This document shows, in pieces, positions 16,246 through 24,540 of a stretch of 64,000 nucleotides of DNA. A model generated the notes under the pieces. It was not told where the DNA came from and did no database searches. It was given only the letters and a program-made list of their open reading frames with translations. The position numbers were made by a program, and so were the translations under genes. Position 1 is the stretch's first letter. Every line of letters starts with the position of its first letter. The DNA comes from UMGS1519 sp050951005 (lineage in GTDB: Bacteria > Actinomycetota > Coriobacteriia > Coriobacteriales > Eggerthellaceae), in the NCBI GenBank assembly GCA_050951005.1, contig JBMNIP010000004.1, positions 186,001-250,000 of the forward strand, given 5' to 3'.

Positions 16246-16767
16246 CTAGGCAAGCGGCAGCAGAAGGTCCGGTTGGCCGCTTATCTCGATGCGAATTAAG
16301 TCGATGCCGAAAACCTCTTGCTCGAAACGGCCTTCCAACGCCTGTGCCATTGCATTCAGATTATCTTCGCCTTGTCCTTGGAATAGGGTGACGTGTGGGC
16401 GGAAGTCCTCGTCGAAGGCTTTCTCCGGAACGTCGAACTGGGATTGCAACAGTCGATCCAGATTCAAGTGCACGCGCGCTAGGGATGGCTCTTTGCTCAA
16501 TTCCAACCAGAGCATGCCGTTGATGACGGTAATGCGCGCAATCATGGCGGCGAAACCGCCATGGCCTGTGAAGTAGGCCTTCAACTGGTCAAGGCATACG
16601 GTGATATCCGGAGTCTCATACCCTTGCTTGAGCGTGATGGCAAGGGGCGCATGAAGGAGCGCCTCGTCCATGCCGATCCGGGCATTCTCCTTCCGGCAGG
16701 CAGAGACGATCCGCTCGCTGAGCTCTTCCGGGAGCAGTGCGTGGATGTGGACCTGTGTTGCAGCCAT
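16246..16767 (-). CDS. 2H phosphoesterase-like (2'-5' RNA ligase fold) protein, possibly degenerate
   Basis: A 173-residue protein with the pattern of the 2H phosphoesterase superfamily. The second signature HVTL is intact (residues 125-128, in FRPHVTLFQGQ), but the expected first HxT motif reads LAITLK (residues 42-47), with Ala43 where a histidine should be. If the alignment is right, the classical two-histidine site is incomplete. An alternative is that His39 (LLHAPLAITL) takes over. Adjacent to map on the same strand, 21 nt apart, so possibly co-transcribed. Confidence 0.55.
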   Translation of the reverse strand: MAATQVHIHALLPEELSERIVSACRKENARIGMDEALLHAPLAITLKQGYETPDITVCLDQLKAYFTGHGGFAAMIARITVINGMLWLELSKEPSLARVHLNLDRLLQSQFDVPEKAFDEDFRPHVTLFQGQGEDNLNAMAQALEGRFEQEVFGIDLIRIEISGQPDLLLPLA

Positions 16768-16788
16768 GGGATGCTTTCCGCCGATCGG

Positions 16789-17673
16789 TTACCAGCTCAA
16801 CAGCTCGTGCCCCTCGTCGGTAACGAGTACTTGGATCTCCCATTGGGCGGTATCGCTTCCGTCTTTGGTGCGCACGGTCCAGCCGTTAGGGTCTGACAGG
16901 TCGATATCGGGCTTTCCGGCATTGATCATCGGCTCGATGGTGAACGTCATGCCGGGGACCAGGACCATGCCGGTATCCGGCTCGCTGACATGGCTGACAA
17001 ATGGGTCCTCATGGAACTCGAAGCCGCAACCGTGCCCGCCGAACTCGCGGACGACCGAGTATCCGTTCTCTTCGGCATACGCCTTGATGGCGGCGCCCAC
17101 GTTGCCCAGCAATCCCCAAGGTTTCACCTGTTCGAGCCCTTTAAGCATCGCCTCGCGGGTTACCTTCACCAGACGCTTGCGTTCTTCCGAGCATTCGCCG
17201 ATGCAGAACATCCGCGAGCTGTCGGAGAAGTAGCCGTTCAAGATAGTCGAGCAGTCGACGTTGACGATGTCGCCTTCCTGCAGGATCTCGTCCTCGCTTG
17301 GGATGCCATGGCAAACCACATCGTTGATGGAGGTGCAGACGCTGTTCGGGAATCCCTCGTAATTCAGGTCGGCGGGAGTACCGCCATGCTCGACGGTGTA
17401 ATCGTAAACCCATTTATCGATTTCGGCGGTGGTGATGCCGGGCTTGATGTGCTCGGCAACATAGTCCAGCACGCCGATATTGATGGCGGCGCTGGCTTTG
17501 ATGGCGGCGACGTCCTTGTCGTTCTTCAGAAGATCGCGCATAGGCACCTCGCGACCCTGGTCGTACATCTCTTCCATGATCTGGTCGTTGTGCCAATGGC
17601 ATTTCTTGTATTTTCTTCCGCTTCCGCACCAGCAGGCATCGTTGCGGGAGGGAACTGGCAATCCGTCAAACAT
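16789..17673 (-). CDS. map: Methionine aminopeptidase with N-terminal SEC-C zinc motif
   Basis: A 294-residue type I methionine aminopeptidase that removes the initiator Met from nascent proteins. Residues 14-26 (CWCGSGRKYKKCH) form a SEC-C zinc-binding motif as in SecA tails and some bacterial MAPs, which may aid ribosome binding. The catalytic pita-bread domain has the dimetal ligands in VNVDCSTILNGYFSDSSRMF (two Asp), FGGHGCGFEFHEDP (His), FTIEPMI (Glu) and WEIQVLVTDEG (Glu), plus the substrate His in DVVCHGIPS. Full length. Likely essential if the only copy. Confidence 0.95.
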   Translation of the reverse strand: MFDGLPVPSRNDACWCGSGRKYKKCHWHNDQIMEEMYDQGREVPMRDLLKNDKDVAAIKASAAINIGVLDYVAEHIKPGITTAEIDKWVYDYTVEHGGTPADLNYEGFPNSVCTSINDVVCHGIPSEDEILQEGDIVNVDCSTILNGYFSDSSRMFCIGECSEERKRLVKVTREAMLKGLEQVKPWGLLGNVGAAIKAYAEENGYSVVREFGGHGCGFEFHEDPFVSHVSEPDTGMVLVPGMTFTIEPMINAGKPDIDLSDPNGWTVRTKDGSDTAQWEIQVLVTDEGHELLSW

Positions 17674-17815
17674 AGCTATCCTTATCTTCGTTGCTGCAAA
17701 AACGCTGATCCCAACATTCCGTTCGGCATGTGCAGGGCGTCTTCGCCATCCGTTTCGGCTCTATGATACCGATTTGCCAGCCGATGGGCGCAAGCTGAAA
17801 GAAAAGAGCGCAAAG

Positions 17816-18748
17816 TTAGCGACGTAGAATCCCGCTGACCTTCTTCGCGAACGTCTTCGTATTGCGGCGGTCCGGACCGAAGAAGCTGATCGAGATCATC
17901 CCCGGCCCCACGTGGCATCCGATAACGGCACCGATATTCATTTTGGTTAGCGTTGCATCTTTGCCCTTCTCATCCGCATGGATGAGCTTCATGACCTGCT
18001 CGACATCTTCAGCGCAATCGGAGTTTCCGATGAACGCCCAGCTGCCCAAATCGGCGGGGTCGCGGTTCTCGAGATAGAATTCCGCCAGCTGCCGCAAACC
18101 TTTCTTGCGTCCGCGTACGACTTTCACTACCGCCAGCGAACCGTCGAGCCTGAACGTGAGCATCGGTTTCACATCGAGTTTCGTGCCTGCAACAGCAACG
18201 CTTGCCGGAATACGCCCGCCATGATGGAGCGTGTCCAGGTCCTCGACCATGAACAGCGTTTGCACGTGCCAACGGGCATCCAGGAACCATTCGTACGCTT
18301 GCCTGGCGGTCATCCCCTCATCGCGCTTACGTAGGAGCTCGGCGATCAATACGCCGAGCGGGGTGGAGCCGACCAGGGCATCGACGGTATACAACTCGAA
18401 ATCCGGGTACTTTTCCTGCACTGCCCGCTGAGCGACGCAACAGGATTCATAGGTGCCCGAGATGCCGCTTGAGAAGCTGACCGAAAGGGTCGGCGTTCCT
18501 TCTTCGGCGAGTTTCTCGAATGCCGCTTGGGCGGTTTGGATGTTGACCTGGGAAGTGGAGTACATGACGCCCTGGCGCATGGACTCGTACAGCTCGTGAG
18601 GCGTTATCGATTCGAAGAGGTCGTCGGGACGCTCGGTGGTGCCATCGGTGTAGGTCAGCGACAGCAGCGTGATACCGGGTCGGTGTGCGACTTCGAACGG
18701 AAGATCGCAGCTCGAATCGATAACCAGGTTGAATTTCGGTTCGGCCAT
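17816..18748 (-). CDS. DegV family fatty-acid-binding protein
   Basis: A 310-residue DegV protein. The N-terminal FNLVIDSSCDLPFEVA, the TSQVNIQTAQAAFEKL block, the SVSFSSGISGTYESC fatty-acid carboxylate site and the GGRIPA segment are typical. DegV/FakB proteins hold a single fatty acid for phosphorylation by FakA; no fakA gene lies in this window. The ATG at 18748 has an AAAGGA ribosome site; the frame extends upstream without one. Cytoplasmic, no membrane segment. Whether it is a true FakB partner is unproven. Confidence 0.88.
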   Translation of the reverse strand: MAEPKFNLVIDSSCDLPFEVAHRPGITLLSLTYTDGTTERPDDLFESITPHELYESMRQGVMYSTSQVNIQTAQAAFEKLAEEGTPTLSVSFSSGISGTYESCCVAQRAVQEKYPDFELYTVDALVGSTPLGVLIAELLRKRDEGMTARQAYEWFLDARWHVQTLFMVEDLDTLHHGGRIPASVAVAGTKLDVKPMLTFRLDGSLAVVKVVRGRKKGLRQLAEFYLENRDPADLGSWAFIGNSDCAEDVEQVMKLIHADEKGKDATLTKMNIGAVIGCHVGPGMISISFFGPDRRNTKTFAKKVSGILRR

Positions 18749-18977
18749 GTGTGTCCTTTCGCGAGATGCCCTGCCCATTTTCTCGCAGGCTATCGGTCTC
18801 GGCAAGGTGCAGTATCCCATCGAATAAGGAAATCTTGGCACGATATGCCATGGCGAATGGGAATCGTTCAACTAGAATGGGGCGGTAAAGGGTGGCGTGT
18901 GCACTGCAACGCTTTCGGCAATAGGTGTTCGCAACCCCGCTTCTCGCTGGCTTCAAGCACCTTGAGAGGACCGTTTC

Positions 18978-20057
18978 ATGACTACCTTTCTTACTGGCGA
19001 TCCGCATGGCCATTTCGGCCGTATCGTGCGCTTCGCCGATGCCAATGCCCTGACGGCGGATGATACCATCGTCATTCTCGGCGATGCCAGCATCAATTAC
19101 GAGGGCCGGGACTCAGAGCACGATCGCGCACTGCGCGAGCAGCTGGCTCCGCTCGAATGCACGATTTTCTGCATCCACGGCAACCACGATGCCCGTCCCT
19201 ACACGCTGGATTGCTATCGTAAGGATCTCTGGCATGGGGGAATCACCTATATCGAGGACGCTTACCCCAATATCCGGTTCGCCGAGGACGGGGAAGTCTA
19301 TGATTTCGATGGCACCAAAGCGCTGGTCTGCGGTGGGGCGTACAGCGTGGATGCTCCGCGCCGCCGCCGCGAGCATCTGCTTTGGTACCCCGACGAGCAG
19401 CCTGATGACCAGGTAAAGGCAAAGGTCGAAGCGCAGCTCGCCGAGCGCGGTTGGGATATTGATGTCATGTTGACGCATACTTGCCCGTACAAATACCGTC
19501 CGATCGAGATGATGGCGAAGGGCATCGACCAGTCGGCGGTCGATACAAGCACTGAGCGCTGGCTCGATACCGTTGAGGACCGCTTGGTGTATCGGCAGTG
19601 GTACTGCGGTCATTGGCATACCGACAAGCGCGACGGCAAGGTGCTCTTCATGTTCGAGGATTGGACGGTCATGTGGCCGGGCGATCCGGATTTCGAGGCG
19701 CTGCGTGCCGAAGAGGCGGCCAGCCCGAATCGCCGGAGTGTCCACCAGGCCGCAGTCGACCTTTGTGTTTCCGAGCGCCTGCTGCGAGAGCATCTGCCGT
19801 TGGATCCGGCGATGGTACGCCGCTCTGACGGGGCGCAGCTGATCGACGAGGCGACCGTGGAGGATTTTGTCAATAACTGGTTCATCCCGCCGAATATGCG
19901 CGATTTCCAGTATCGGTGGTGTTCGGATTGCGGCCGCTGGTTCCATCGATCGCATATGACGCGGGTACCGTCGACGGATAACCGGGGATACGGGTTCCTC
20001 TATTGCCCTGAATGCGGGCCGGCGCATGGGGCGGAACGGTACGAGATGGGCGTCTGA
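18978..20057 (+). CDS. Metallophosphoesterase with C-terminal zinc ribbon
   Basis: A 359-residue calcineurin-like phosphoesterase. Metal ligands are visible in GDPHGHF (Asp8, His10), LGDASINYEG (Asp36, Asn40), IHGNHDARP (Asn69, His70), LTHTCP and GHWH. After residue about 235 there is an extra region: a helical linker and a CxxC...CxxC zinc ribbon (WCSDCGRWFH, YCPECG). Extra zinc ribbons often mediate protein or nucleic-acid contacts. The substrate is unknown. A GAGAGGA ribosome site precedes the ATG. Confidence 0.8.
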   Translation: MTTFLTGDPHGHFGRIVRFADANALTADDTIVILGDASINYEGRDSEHDRALREQLAPLECTIFCIHGNHDARPYTLDCYRKDLWHGGITYIEDAYPNIRFAEDGEVYDFDGTKALVCGGAYSVDAPRRRREHLLWYPDEQPDDQVKAKVEAQLAERGWDIDVMLTHTCPYKYRPIEMMAKGIDQSAVDTSTERWLDTVEDRLVYRQWYCGHWHTDKRDGKVLFMFEDWTVMWPGDPDFEALRAEEAASPNRRSVHQAAVDLCVSERLLREHLPLDPAMVRRSDGAQLIDEATVEDFVNNWFIPPNMRDFQYRWCSDCGRWFHRSHMTRVPSTDNRGYGFLYCPECGPAHGAERYEMGV

Positions 20058-20160
20058 GGCAGGCGCATTTCCTGCGGGTGGCCCGACGGGGTGAAATGCC
20101 CGATAAGAGGCTGCCCCTGCTTACGGATGGTACGGATACCCTCATAGGGGGGATGGGTAT

Positions 20161-21330
20161 ATGCACTACGATTTCGATGAGATTATCGATCGCCGCCATA
20201 CGGCCAGCATGAAATACGATGGCGCGGCGCTCATGGGAAAACCGGAGGATCTGCTTCCCGCTTGGGTTGCCGACATGGATTTCCGCATGCCGCCGGCTGC
20301 AATCGAGGCGGTTAAGGAAAGGGCAGACCAGGGCATCTTCGGTTATGGCCTGTTGCCCGACGGGTACTTCGAAGCGGTATCGGATTGGTTTGCGCAGCGC
20401 TATGGATGGCAGCCGCATCGCTCATGGCTGGTTACGACTCCCGGTGTCGTGTTCGCGCTTTCCCTGGCAATCCGCGTATTTACCGATCCGGGGGACGCCA
20501 TTCTCATCCAGCCGCCCGTCTATTATCCATTCAAGTCGATTATCGAAGAAGCGGGCGGACGCCGGGTATGCGAAGCACCGCTGTCATTCGATGGACGGGG
20601 ATATTCGATCGACTTCGATCGATTCGAGGAAACGGTGGCGCGCGTGCGCCCCGCGCTGTTCTTGCTCTGCAACCCCCATAATCCGGTTGGTCGCGTGTGG
20701 ACGCGCGAAGAACTGCGTCGCCTCGGCGATATCTGCCTGCGCTACCAGGTACTGGTGGCTTCGGACGAAATCCACGCCGATTTCGCACGTCCCGGATTCA
20801 CCCATACCGTGTACGCATCGCTGGGGCCGTCTTTCGAAGATCGCTGCATCATCTGCACTGCGCCGAGCAAGACGTTCAATCTGGCGGGTCTGCAGGTTTC
20901 GAATATCTTCATTCCGAATGAGGAGATGCGCCGGCGATATCGGGACGCATATCAGGCGCTCGGCCTTTCGCAGGCGAATACCCTTGGCCTGGTGGCGGCG
21001 CAGGCCTGCTACGAGCAGGGAGCGGATTGGTTGGATCAGTTGAAGGACTACCTGGAGGAGAACCATCGCACGTTCGAGGGCATCCTGGAAAAGGAGGCGC
21101 CTGTGCTTTCGGTCATTCCTTCGGAGAGCACCTATCTTGCGTGGGTCGATTGTCGGGGACTGGGGATGAGCGAAGACGAACTGAGAGACGCAGTCGAACA
21201 ACGTGCGCGGCTCTGGGTCGATTTCGGCAGCCAGTTCGGTCGCGAGGGAAAGGGGTTTGTCCGCCTGAACCTTGCCTGCCCACGCGCGACCGTCAGCGAG
21301 ATGGCAACCCGCCTTGCACGCATCGCCTAA
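20161..21330 (+). CDS. PatB/MalY-type PLP-dependent C-S lyase
   Basis: A 389-residue fold I PLP enzyme of the MalY/PatB subgroup (cystathionine beta-lyase and putative C-S lyases). It has LPAWVADMDF near the N-terminus, the FGYGLLPDGYFEAV segment, LLCNPHNPVGRVW, the Asp in ASDEIHADF and the PLP lysine Lys237 in APSKTFNLAGL. It likely splits cystathionine or related cysteine conjugates, releasing a thiol, pyruvate and ammonia. A strong ribosome site (aggggggat) precedes the ATG. Serine acetyltransferase lies 1.1 kb downstream, making a loose sulfur amino-acid neighbourhood. Confidence 0.88.
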   Translation: MHYDFDEIIDRRHTASMKYDGAALMGKPEDLLPAWVADMDFRMPPAAIEAVKERADQGIFGYGLLPDGYFEAVSDWFAQRYGWQPHRSWLVTTPGVVFALSLAIRVFTDPGDAILIQPPVYYPFKSIIEEAGGRRVCEAPLSFDGRGYSIDFDRFEETVARVRPALFLLCNPHNPVGRVWTREELRRLGDICLRYQVLVASDEIHADFARPGFTHTVYASLGPSFEDRCIICTAPSKTFNLAGLQVSNIFIPNEEMRRRYRDAYQALGLSQANTLGLVAAQACYEQGADWLDQLKDYLEENHRTFEGILEKEAPVLSVIPSESTYLAWVDCRGLGMSEDELRDAVEQRARLWVDFGSQFGREGKGFVRLNLACPRATVSEMATRLARIA

Positions 21331-21345
21331 CGTGCCGACGAGTCC

Positions 21346-22218
21346 TTATTGCCTGTTGCCGAGCAGACGGTTCATCGTCCCGGTTTGATATCCGCCTAGG
21401 TCGAACGTTGCGTAGGTGAAGCCCGCCTCCCGCAGTTTCCGCCCTACCTGTGCGGGAAAACCGTCGGAGAAGAAGCGCTCGAAATCGTTGGGGGGAATCT
21501 CGATGCGGGCAAGCACATGGTTGCCTCCGAGTGGATGTACGCGCACCCGAACCTGTCTGAAGCCCGCATCGATAAGGAATTGCTCAGCTGCATCGATTCG
21601 CGCGAGGAGGGATGTATCGATCAACGTGCCGTAGGGAATGCGACTCGCCAAGCAGGCGGATGACGGTTTGTCAGCAGTTGGAAGCCCGAAAGCGGCGCTC
21701 AAGGAGCGGATGTCGCTTTTGGTCAGCTTGCAATCACGCAGGGGGCTTCCTATCCCGAGCTCATGTATCGCCTGGGCGCCGGGGCGGAAGTCATCGTCAT
21801 CGTCCAGGTTCGAGCCTTCTACAAGGATATCGATCCCGTTCTCGATAACAATGGCCTGAGCCTTCGAAAGCAGGTTCTTCTTGCAGAAGTAGCAGCGGTT
21901 CTCCGGATTCTTTCTGAAGTCGTCGATCTCCATCTCATCTGACGGGAAGGTTATCTGGCGGATGCCCCGCTCGTTGCAGAAGGCTGCGGCCTCGTTGCGT
22001 TCTCGCAGGGGAAAGGTATCGGAGATTGCCGTTATGGCTACGGCGCCGTCTCCCAATGCCTGGTGTGCGGCATAGAGCAGCAACGTCGAGTCGACGCCGC
22101 CCGAAAAGGCTACCGCAACGCTTTGTGCGGCGGTAAGCTCCGCAATCAGGCGATGATATTTTTCCAGAATTCCCGGATCGAGCGGGGAGGGGCTCTGCTT
22201 CGAATCAGACTGCTGCAT
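21346..22218 (-). CDS. larE: LarE-type ATP-dependent sacrificial sulfur transferase
   Basis: A 290-residue N-type ATP pyrophosphatase. FSGGVDSTLL (P-loop, residues 38-47) adenylates the substrate; Cys189 in PSSACLASRIPYG sits where Lactiplantibacillus LarE has its sacrificial cysteine, and NRCYFCKK (Cys109, Cys112) adds a CxxC. LarE thiolates the pyridinium dicarboxylate precursor of the nickel-pincer nucleotide cofactor of lactate racemase. No larA, larB or larC is nearby in the window, so the partner pathway, or another sulfur-transfer role, is open. Convergent with the PatB-type gene, 15 nt apart. Confidence 0.85.
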   Translation of the reverse strand: MQQSDSKQSPSPLDPGILEKYHRLIAELTAAQSVAVAFSGGVDSTLLLYAAHQALGDGAVAITAISDTFPLRERNEAAAFCNERGIRQITFPSDEMEIDDFRKNPENRCYFCKKNLLSKAQAIVIENGIDILVEGSNLDDDDDFRPGAQAIHELGIGSPLRDCKLTKSDIRSLSAAFGLPTADKPSSACLASRIPYGTLIDTSLLARIDAAEQFLIDAGFRQVRVRVHPLGGNHVLARIEIPPNDFERFFSDGFPAQVGRKLREAGFTYATFDLGGYQTGTMNRLLGNRQ

Positions 22219-22277
22219 ATTCGGCTCCTTTCGTCAATTTACGGGATACTCGATTCCGCGTCGCCCGAACCGGCGGC

Positions 22278-22305
22278 TTGACAAAACATACGAATTTAAT
22301 AGGAT
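22278..22305 (+). promoter_or_regulatory. Promoter of the serine acetyltransferase gene
   Basis: TTGACA at 22278-22283, 16-nt spacer, TAGGAT at 22300-22305. The start would give a leader of about 110 nt before the ATG at 22426. Confidence 0.6.
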
Positions 22306-22425
22306 TTATCCAAACAATGGACCGCGACAAGAACGGCGAGAACGGCGATTTGATGGCGGCGCCTATCTGATTGCGCCCGAACATCATACCATGAGCCCTT
22401 CAGCGGCAGGACGTAAGGAGACTGC

Positions 22426-23349
22426 ATGTCGAAAGACTATCTGGATCGCATCGTGTCGGAGGTTTCGGATAACTATCAGGCTGAGGAAATCTTCTTCACC
22501 GATCCAAACCAGAATTTCCCAACGCGTAAGGCGGTCATCGGCATCCTCAAGGATCTGCGCCGCCTGATGTTCCCCGGCTATTTCGGCCAGGAGGTTCCCA
22601 CCGGCGGCCGTCCCGAATACTTCATCGGCGACATGCTTGGCCGCATCGATGTCGAGTTGCGCCAACAAGTGGTAGCGGCCATGACCTTCCACAGTCGGGG
22701 AACCAAGACGCCGGAGCAGATCGCCTCACGCGCGGACGAGGTCTGCGTTACGTTCCTGCAGAAGCTGCCGCATATTCAGGAGCTCCTGCTCAAAGACGTC
22801 CAAGCGGCCTATGACGGCGACCCGGCAGCGCTCAGCAAGGAGGATATCATCTTCTCATACCCGGGCTTCTTTGCCGTGACGGTATACCGTATTGCCCATG
22901 AGCTTTACGTCATGGAGGTTCCCATGATTCCGCGCATCATGTCCGAATATGCCCACAGCGGAACGGGTATCGATATCAATCCCGGCGCGAAGATCGGCGA
23001 GTATTTCTTTATCGACCACGGTACCGGCGTGGTTATCGGCGAGACAACCGAGATCGGCAACCACGTGAAACTCTACCAGGGCGTGACGCTTGGCGCGCTT
23101 TCCACGCGAAAAGGGCAGGCGTTGCGTGGTGTCAAACGCCATCCCACCATCGAGGACAACGTGACGGTTTATTCCAATGCAAGCGTGCTCGGTGGCGAAA
23201 CCGTAATCGGCGAGGGCTCGGTCATCGGCGGCAGCGCATTCGTCATCGAATCGGTACCGAAAAACGGCCGGGTCAGCGTGAAGAAGGAGATTTCGGTTTC
23301 CACGGCGAAGCCGCGCAGGAATACGAATTCCTTCGAAATGCCCAATTGA
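22426..23349 (+). CDS. cysE: Serine O-acetyltransferase (EpsC/CysE type)
   Basis: A 307-residue acyltransferase. The first 180 residues form the long N-terminal helical region of the EpsC-like group. The left-handed beta-helix follows: GTGIDINPGAKIGEYFFIDH, GTGVVIGETTEIGNHVKLYQ, GVTLGALSTR and KRHPTIEDNVTVYSNASVLG, with the catalytic His in FFIDHG and HPTIED. It acetylates serine with acetyl-CoA, the first step of cysteine synthesis. No cysK lies next to it. Divergent from larE with its own promoter. Confidence 0.93.
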   Translation: MSKDYLDRIVSEVSDNYQAEEIFFTDPNQNFPTRKAVIGILKDLRRLMFPGYFGQEVPTGGRPEYFIGDMLGRIDVELRQQVVAAMTFHSRGTKTPEQIASRADEVCVTFLQKLPHIQELLLKDVQAAYDGDPAALSKEDIIFSYPGFFAVTVYRIAHELYVMEVPMIPRIMSEYAHSGTGIDINPGAKIGEYFFIDHGTGVVIGETTEIGNHVKLYQGVTLGALSTRKGQALRGVKRHPTIEDNVTVYSNASVLGGETVIGEGSVIGGSAFVIESVPKNGRVSVKKEISVSTAKPRRNTNSFEMPN

Positions 23350-23359
23350 TCTTGGATGG

Positions 23360-23396
23360 CCCCCAATACCTCAATCGCATCGATTGGCTAAGGGGG
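23360..23396. terminator. Imperfect hairpin between convergent genes
   Basis: CAATCG cat CGATTG (23372-23386) is flanked by ccccc (23360-23364) and ggggg (23392-23396), giving an interrupted stem between the cysE-type gene and the convergent arginase-fold gene. T-runs are poor on both strands, so termination is a tentative reading. Confidence 0.45.
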
Positions 23397-23445
23397 GTCG
23401 AAAATTCTCTGGCAATCTATTTCGTGTTGGCGGTCTGATGCGGTG

Positions 23446-24255
23446 CTACAGGCCAAACAGCCTGAAGATCTGCGGAATCATTTCGGGCAATGCATCCTGC
23501 GGCACGTATTCGAACAGCCCGGCCCCTACCAACAAGTGGCGCGTTTTCAGGTGTTCGAGCGCCGCCAGCAGATGCGTGCTGTGGTAGCCGTGCGGCACGG
23601 GCAGCGGAGTGGCGCTGAAATCCTTGGGGTCGAGCACGTCAAGGTCCAGATGCAGATATACGTGGGTGCGGCCCGATGCCTCAAGCGCAGAATCGAGATG
23701 GGCGATCATCTCCGGGATGCTGTCCAGAACAGGAATGCAGGATACGTGGTTGCAGGTGAGATATCGGCGCTCGCCCTCGTCGAGGTCGCGGCTTCCCATG
23801 AGGACAATCTGGTTTGGGGCAAGCGGTCGGGCGATGGAGTCCGATATCGGCGGGCAGTCGCCGGCAAGTGCCCGCAGCGGCATACCGTAGAAGAGATGGC
23901 TTGCCGATTCGCCCGGTGCGTTCAGATCGCCATGCGCATCCATCCAGAGCACCGTCAAGTCGCCGTCCAGCCGGCGGTTCAAATAGGCGATGGAGGCAAC
24001 ATCGGCATCGCATCCCCCACCGACGGCGATCAGGCGTTCGGGCATTCGCGTGTTCAGAAACTGCAGCGTGCGGCAGATTTGGCGAAGCAGTATGGAGCCG
24101 CCGTAGATGCCCTGCTCGATTTCCAGAGAGGCATCAAGGTCGATGGGCATGCATTCAATGCTATGGCGCGAAGAGAGGTAGGTGCCCAACTGGCGGGATC
24201 CGTAAAACGTCTCGAGATCCGCGCCGCCCTGCCACTGTCCGTTAAGGAGGATCAT
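23446..24255 (-). CDS. Arginase/agmatinase (ureohydrolase) family protein
   Basis: A 269-residue ureohydrolase-fold protein. Metal motifs are VLWMDAHGDLN (DAHxD) and LHLDLDVLDP (DxDxxDP). The first motif, normally GGDHS, reads GGGCDAD, so the usual metal-binding His is replaced. This occurs in some actinobacterial members, whose substrates are not settled. It may hydrolyse a guanidino or formimino compound or be catalytically altered. Ribosome site GGAGG precedes the ATG closely. Monocistronic, convergent with the acetyltransferase. Confidence 0.72.
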   Translation of the reverse strand: MILLNGQWQGGADLETFYGSRQLGTYLSSRHSIECMPIDLDASLEIEQGIYGGSILLRQICRTLQFLNTRMPERLIAVGGGCDADVASIAYLNRRLDGDLTVLWMDAHGDLNAPGESASHLFYGMPLRALAGDCPPISDSIARPLAPNQIVLMGSRDLDEGERRYLTCNHVSCIPVLDSIPEMIAHLDSALEASGRTHVYLHLDLDVLDPKDFSATPLPVPHGYHSTHLLAALEHLKTRHLLVGAGLFEYVPQDALPEMIPQIFRLFGL

Positions 24256-24481
24256 CGCATCTGCCGCCTGCTTTCATCCAATGTTTTCCTCCGGTGTCGC
24301 CGATACCCGTCCATAGTATTCGGTGTAGACCGCACTTGCCCCCATGATACGCCTCGCCTTTCATGAGAAATCGTCCAAGCGGATTGTTTTTTCTCATCGG
24401 GCTCCTTGGGAAACTGGTATCGTGTAACTGTACCGTTTGGTTGGGCGTTGCCCTTCTAAGACTGGGGCGGCGTCTAAGAGA

Positions 24482-24517
24482 GCGGGTATCACCTGCCTTT
24501 CGGCAGCTGTGTCCCGC
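24482..24517 (+). promoter_or_regulatory. Hairpin in the aldA leader
   Basis: An extended imperfect hairpin lies just ahead of the aldA ribosome site: outer arms gcggg/cccgc, then cac/gtg, then ctgcc-tttc-ggcag at the tip. It ends about 12 nt before AGGAGG. It may tune translation or protect the 5' end. The rest of the 285-nt gap (24256-24481) shows no gene and no convincing promoter. Confidence 0.4.
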
Positions 24518-24540
24518 GACCCGAGTCTAGGAGGATATCC

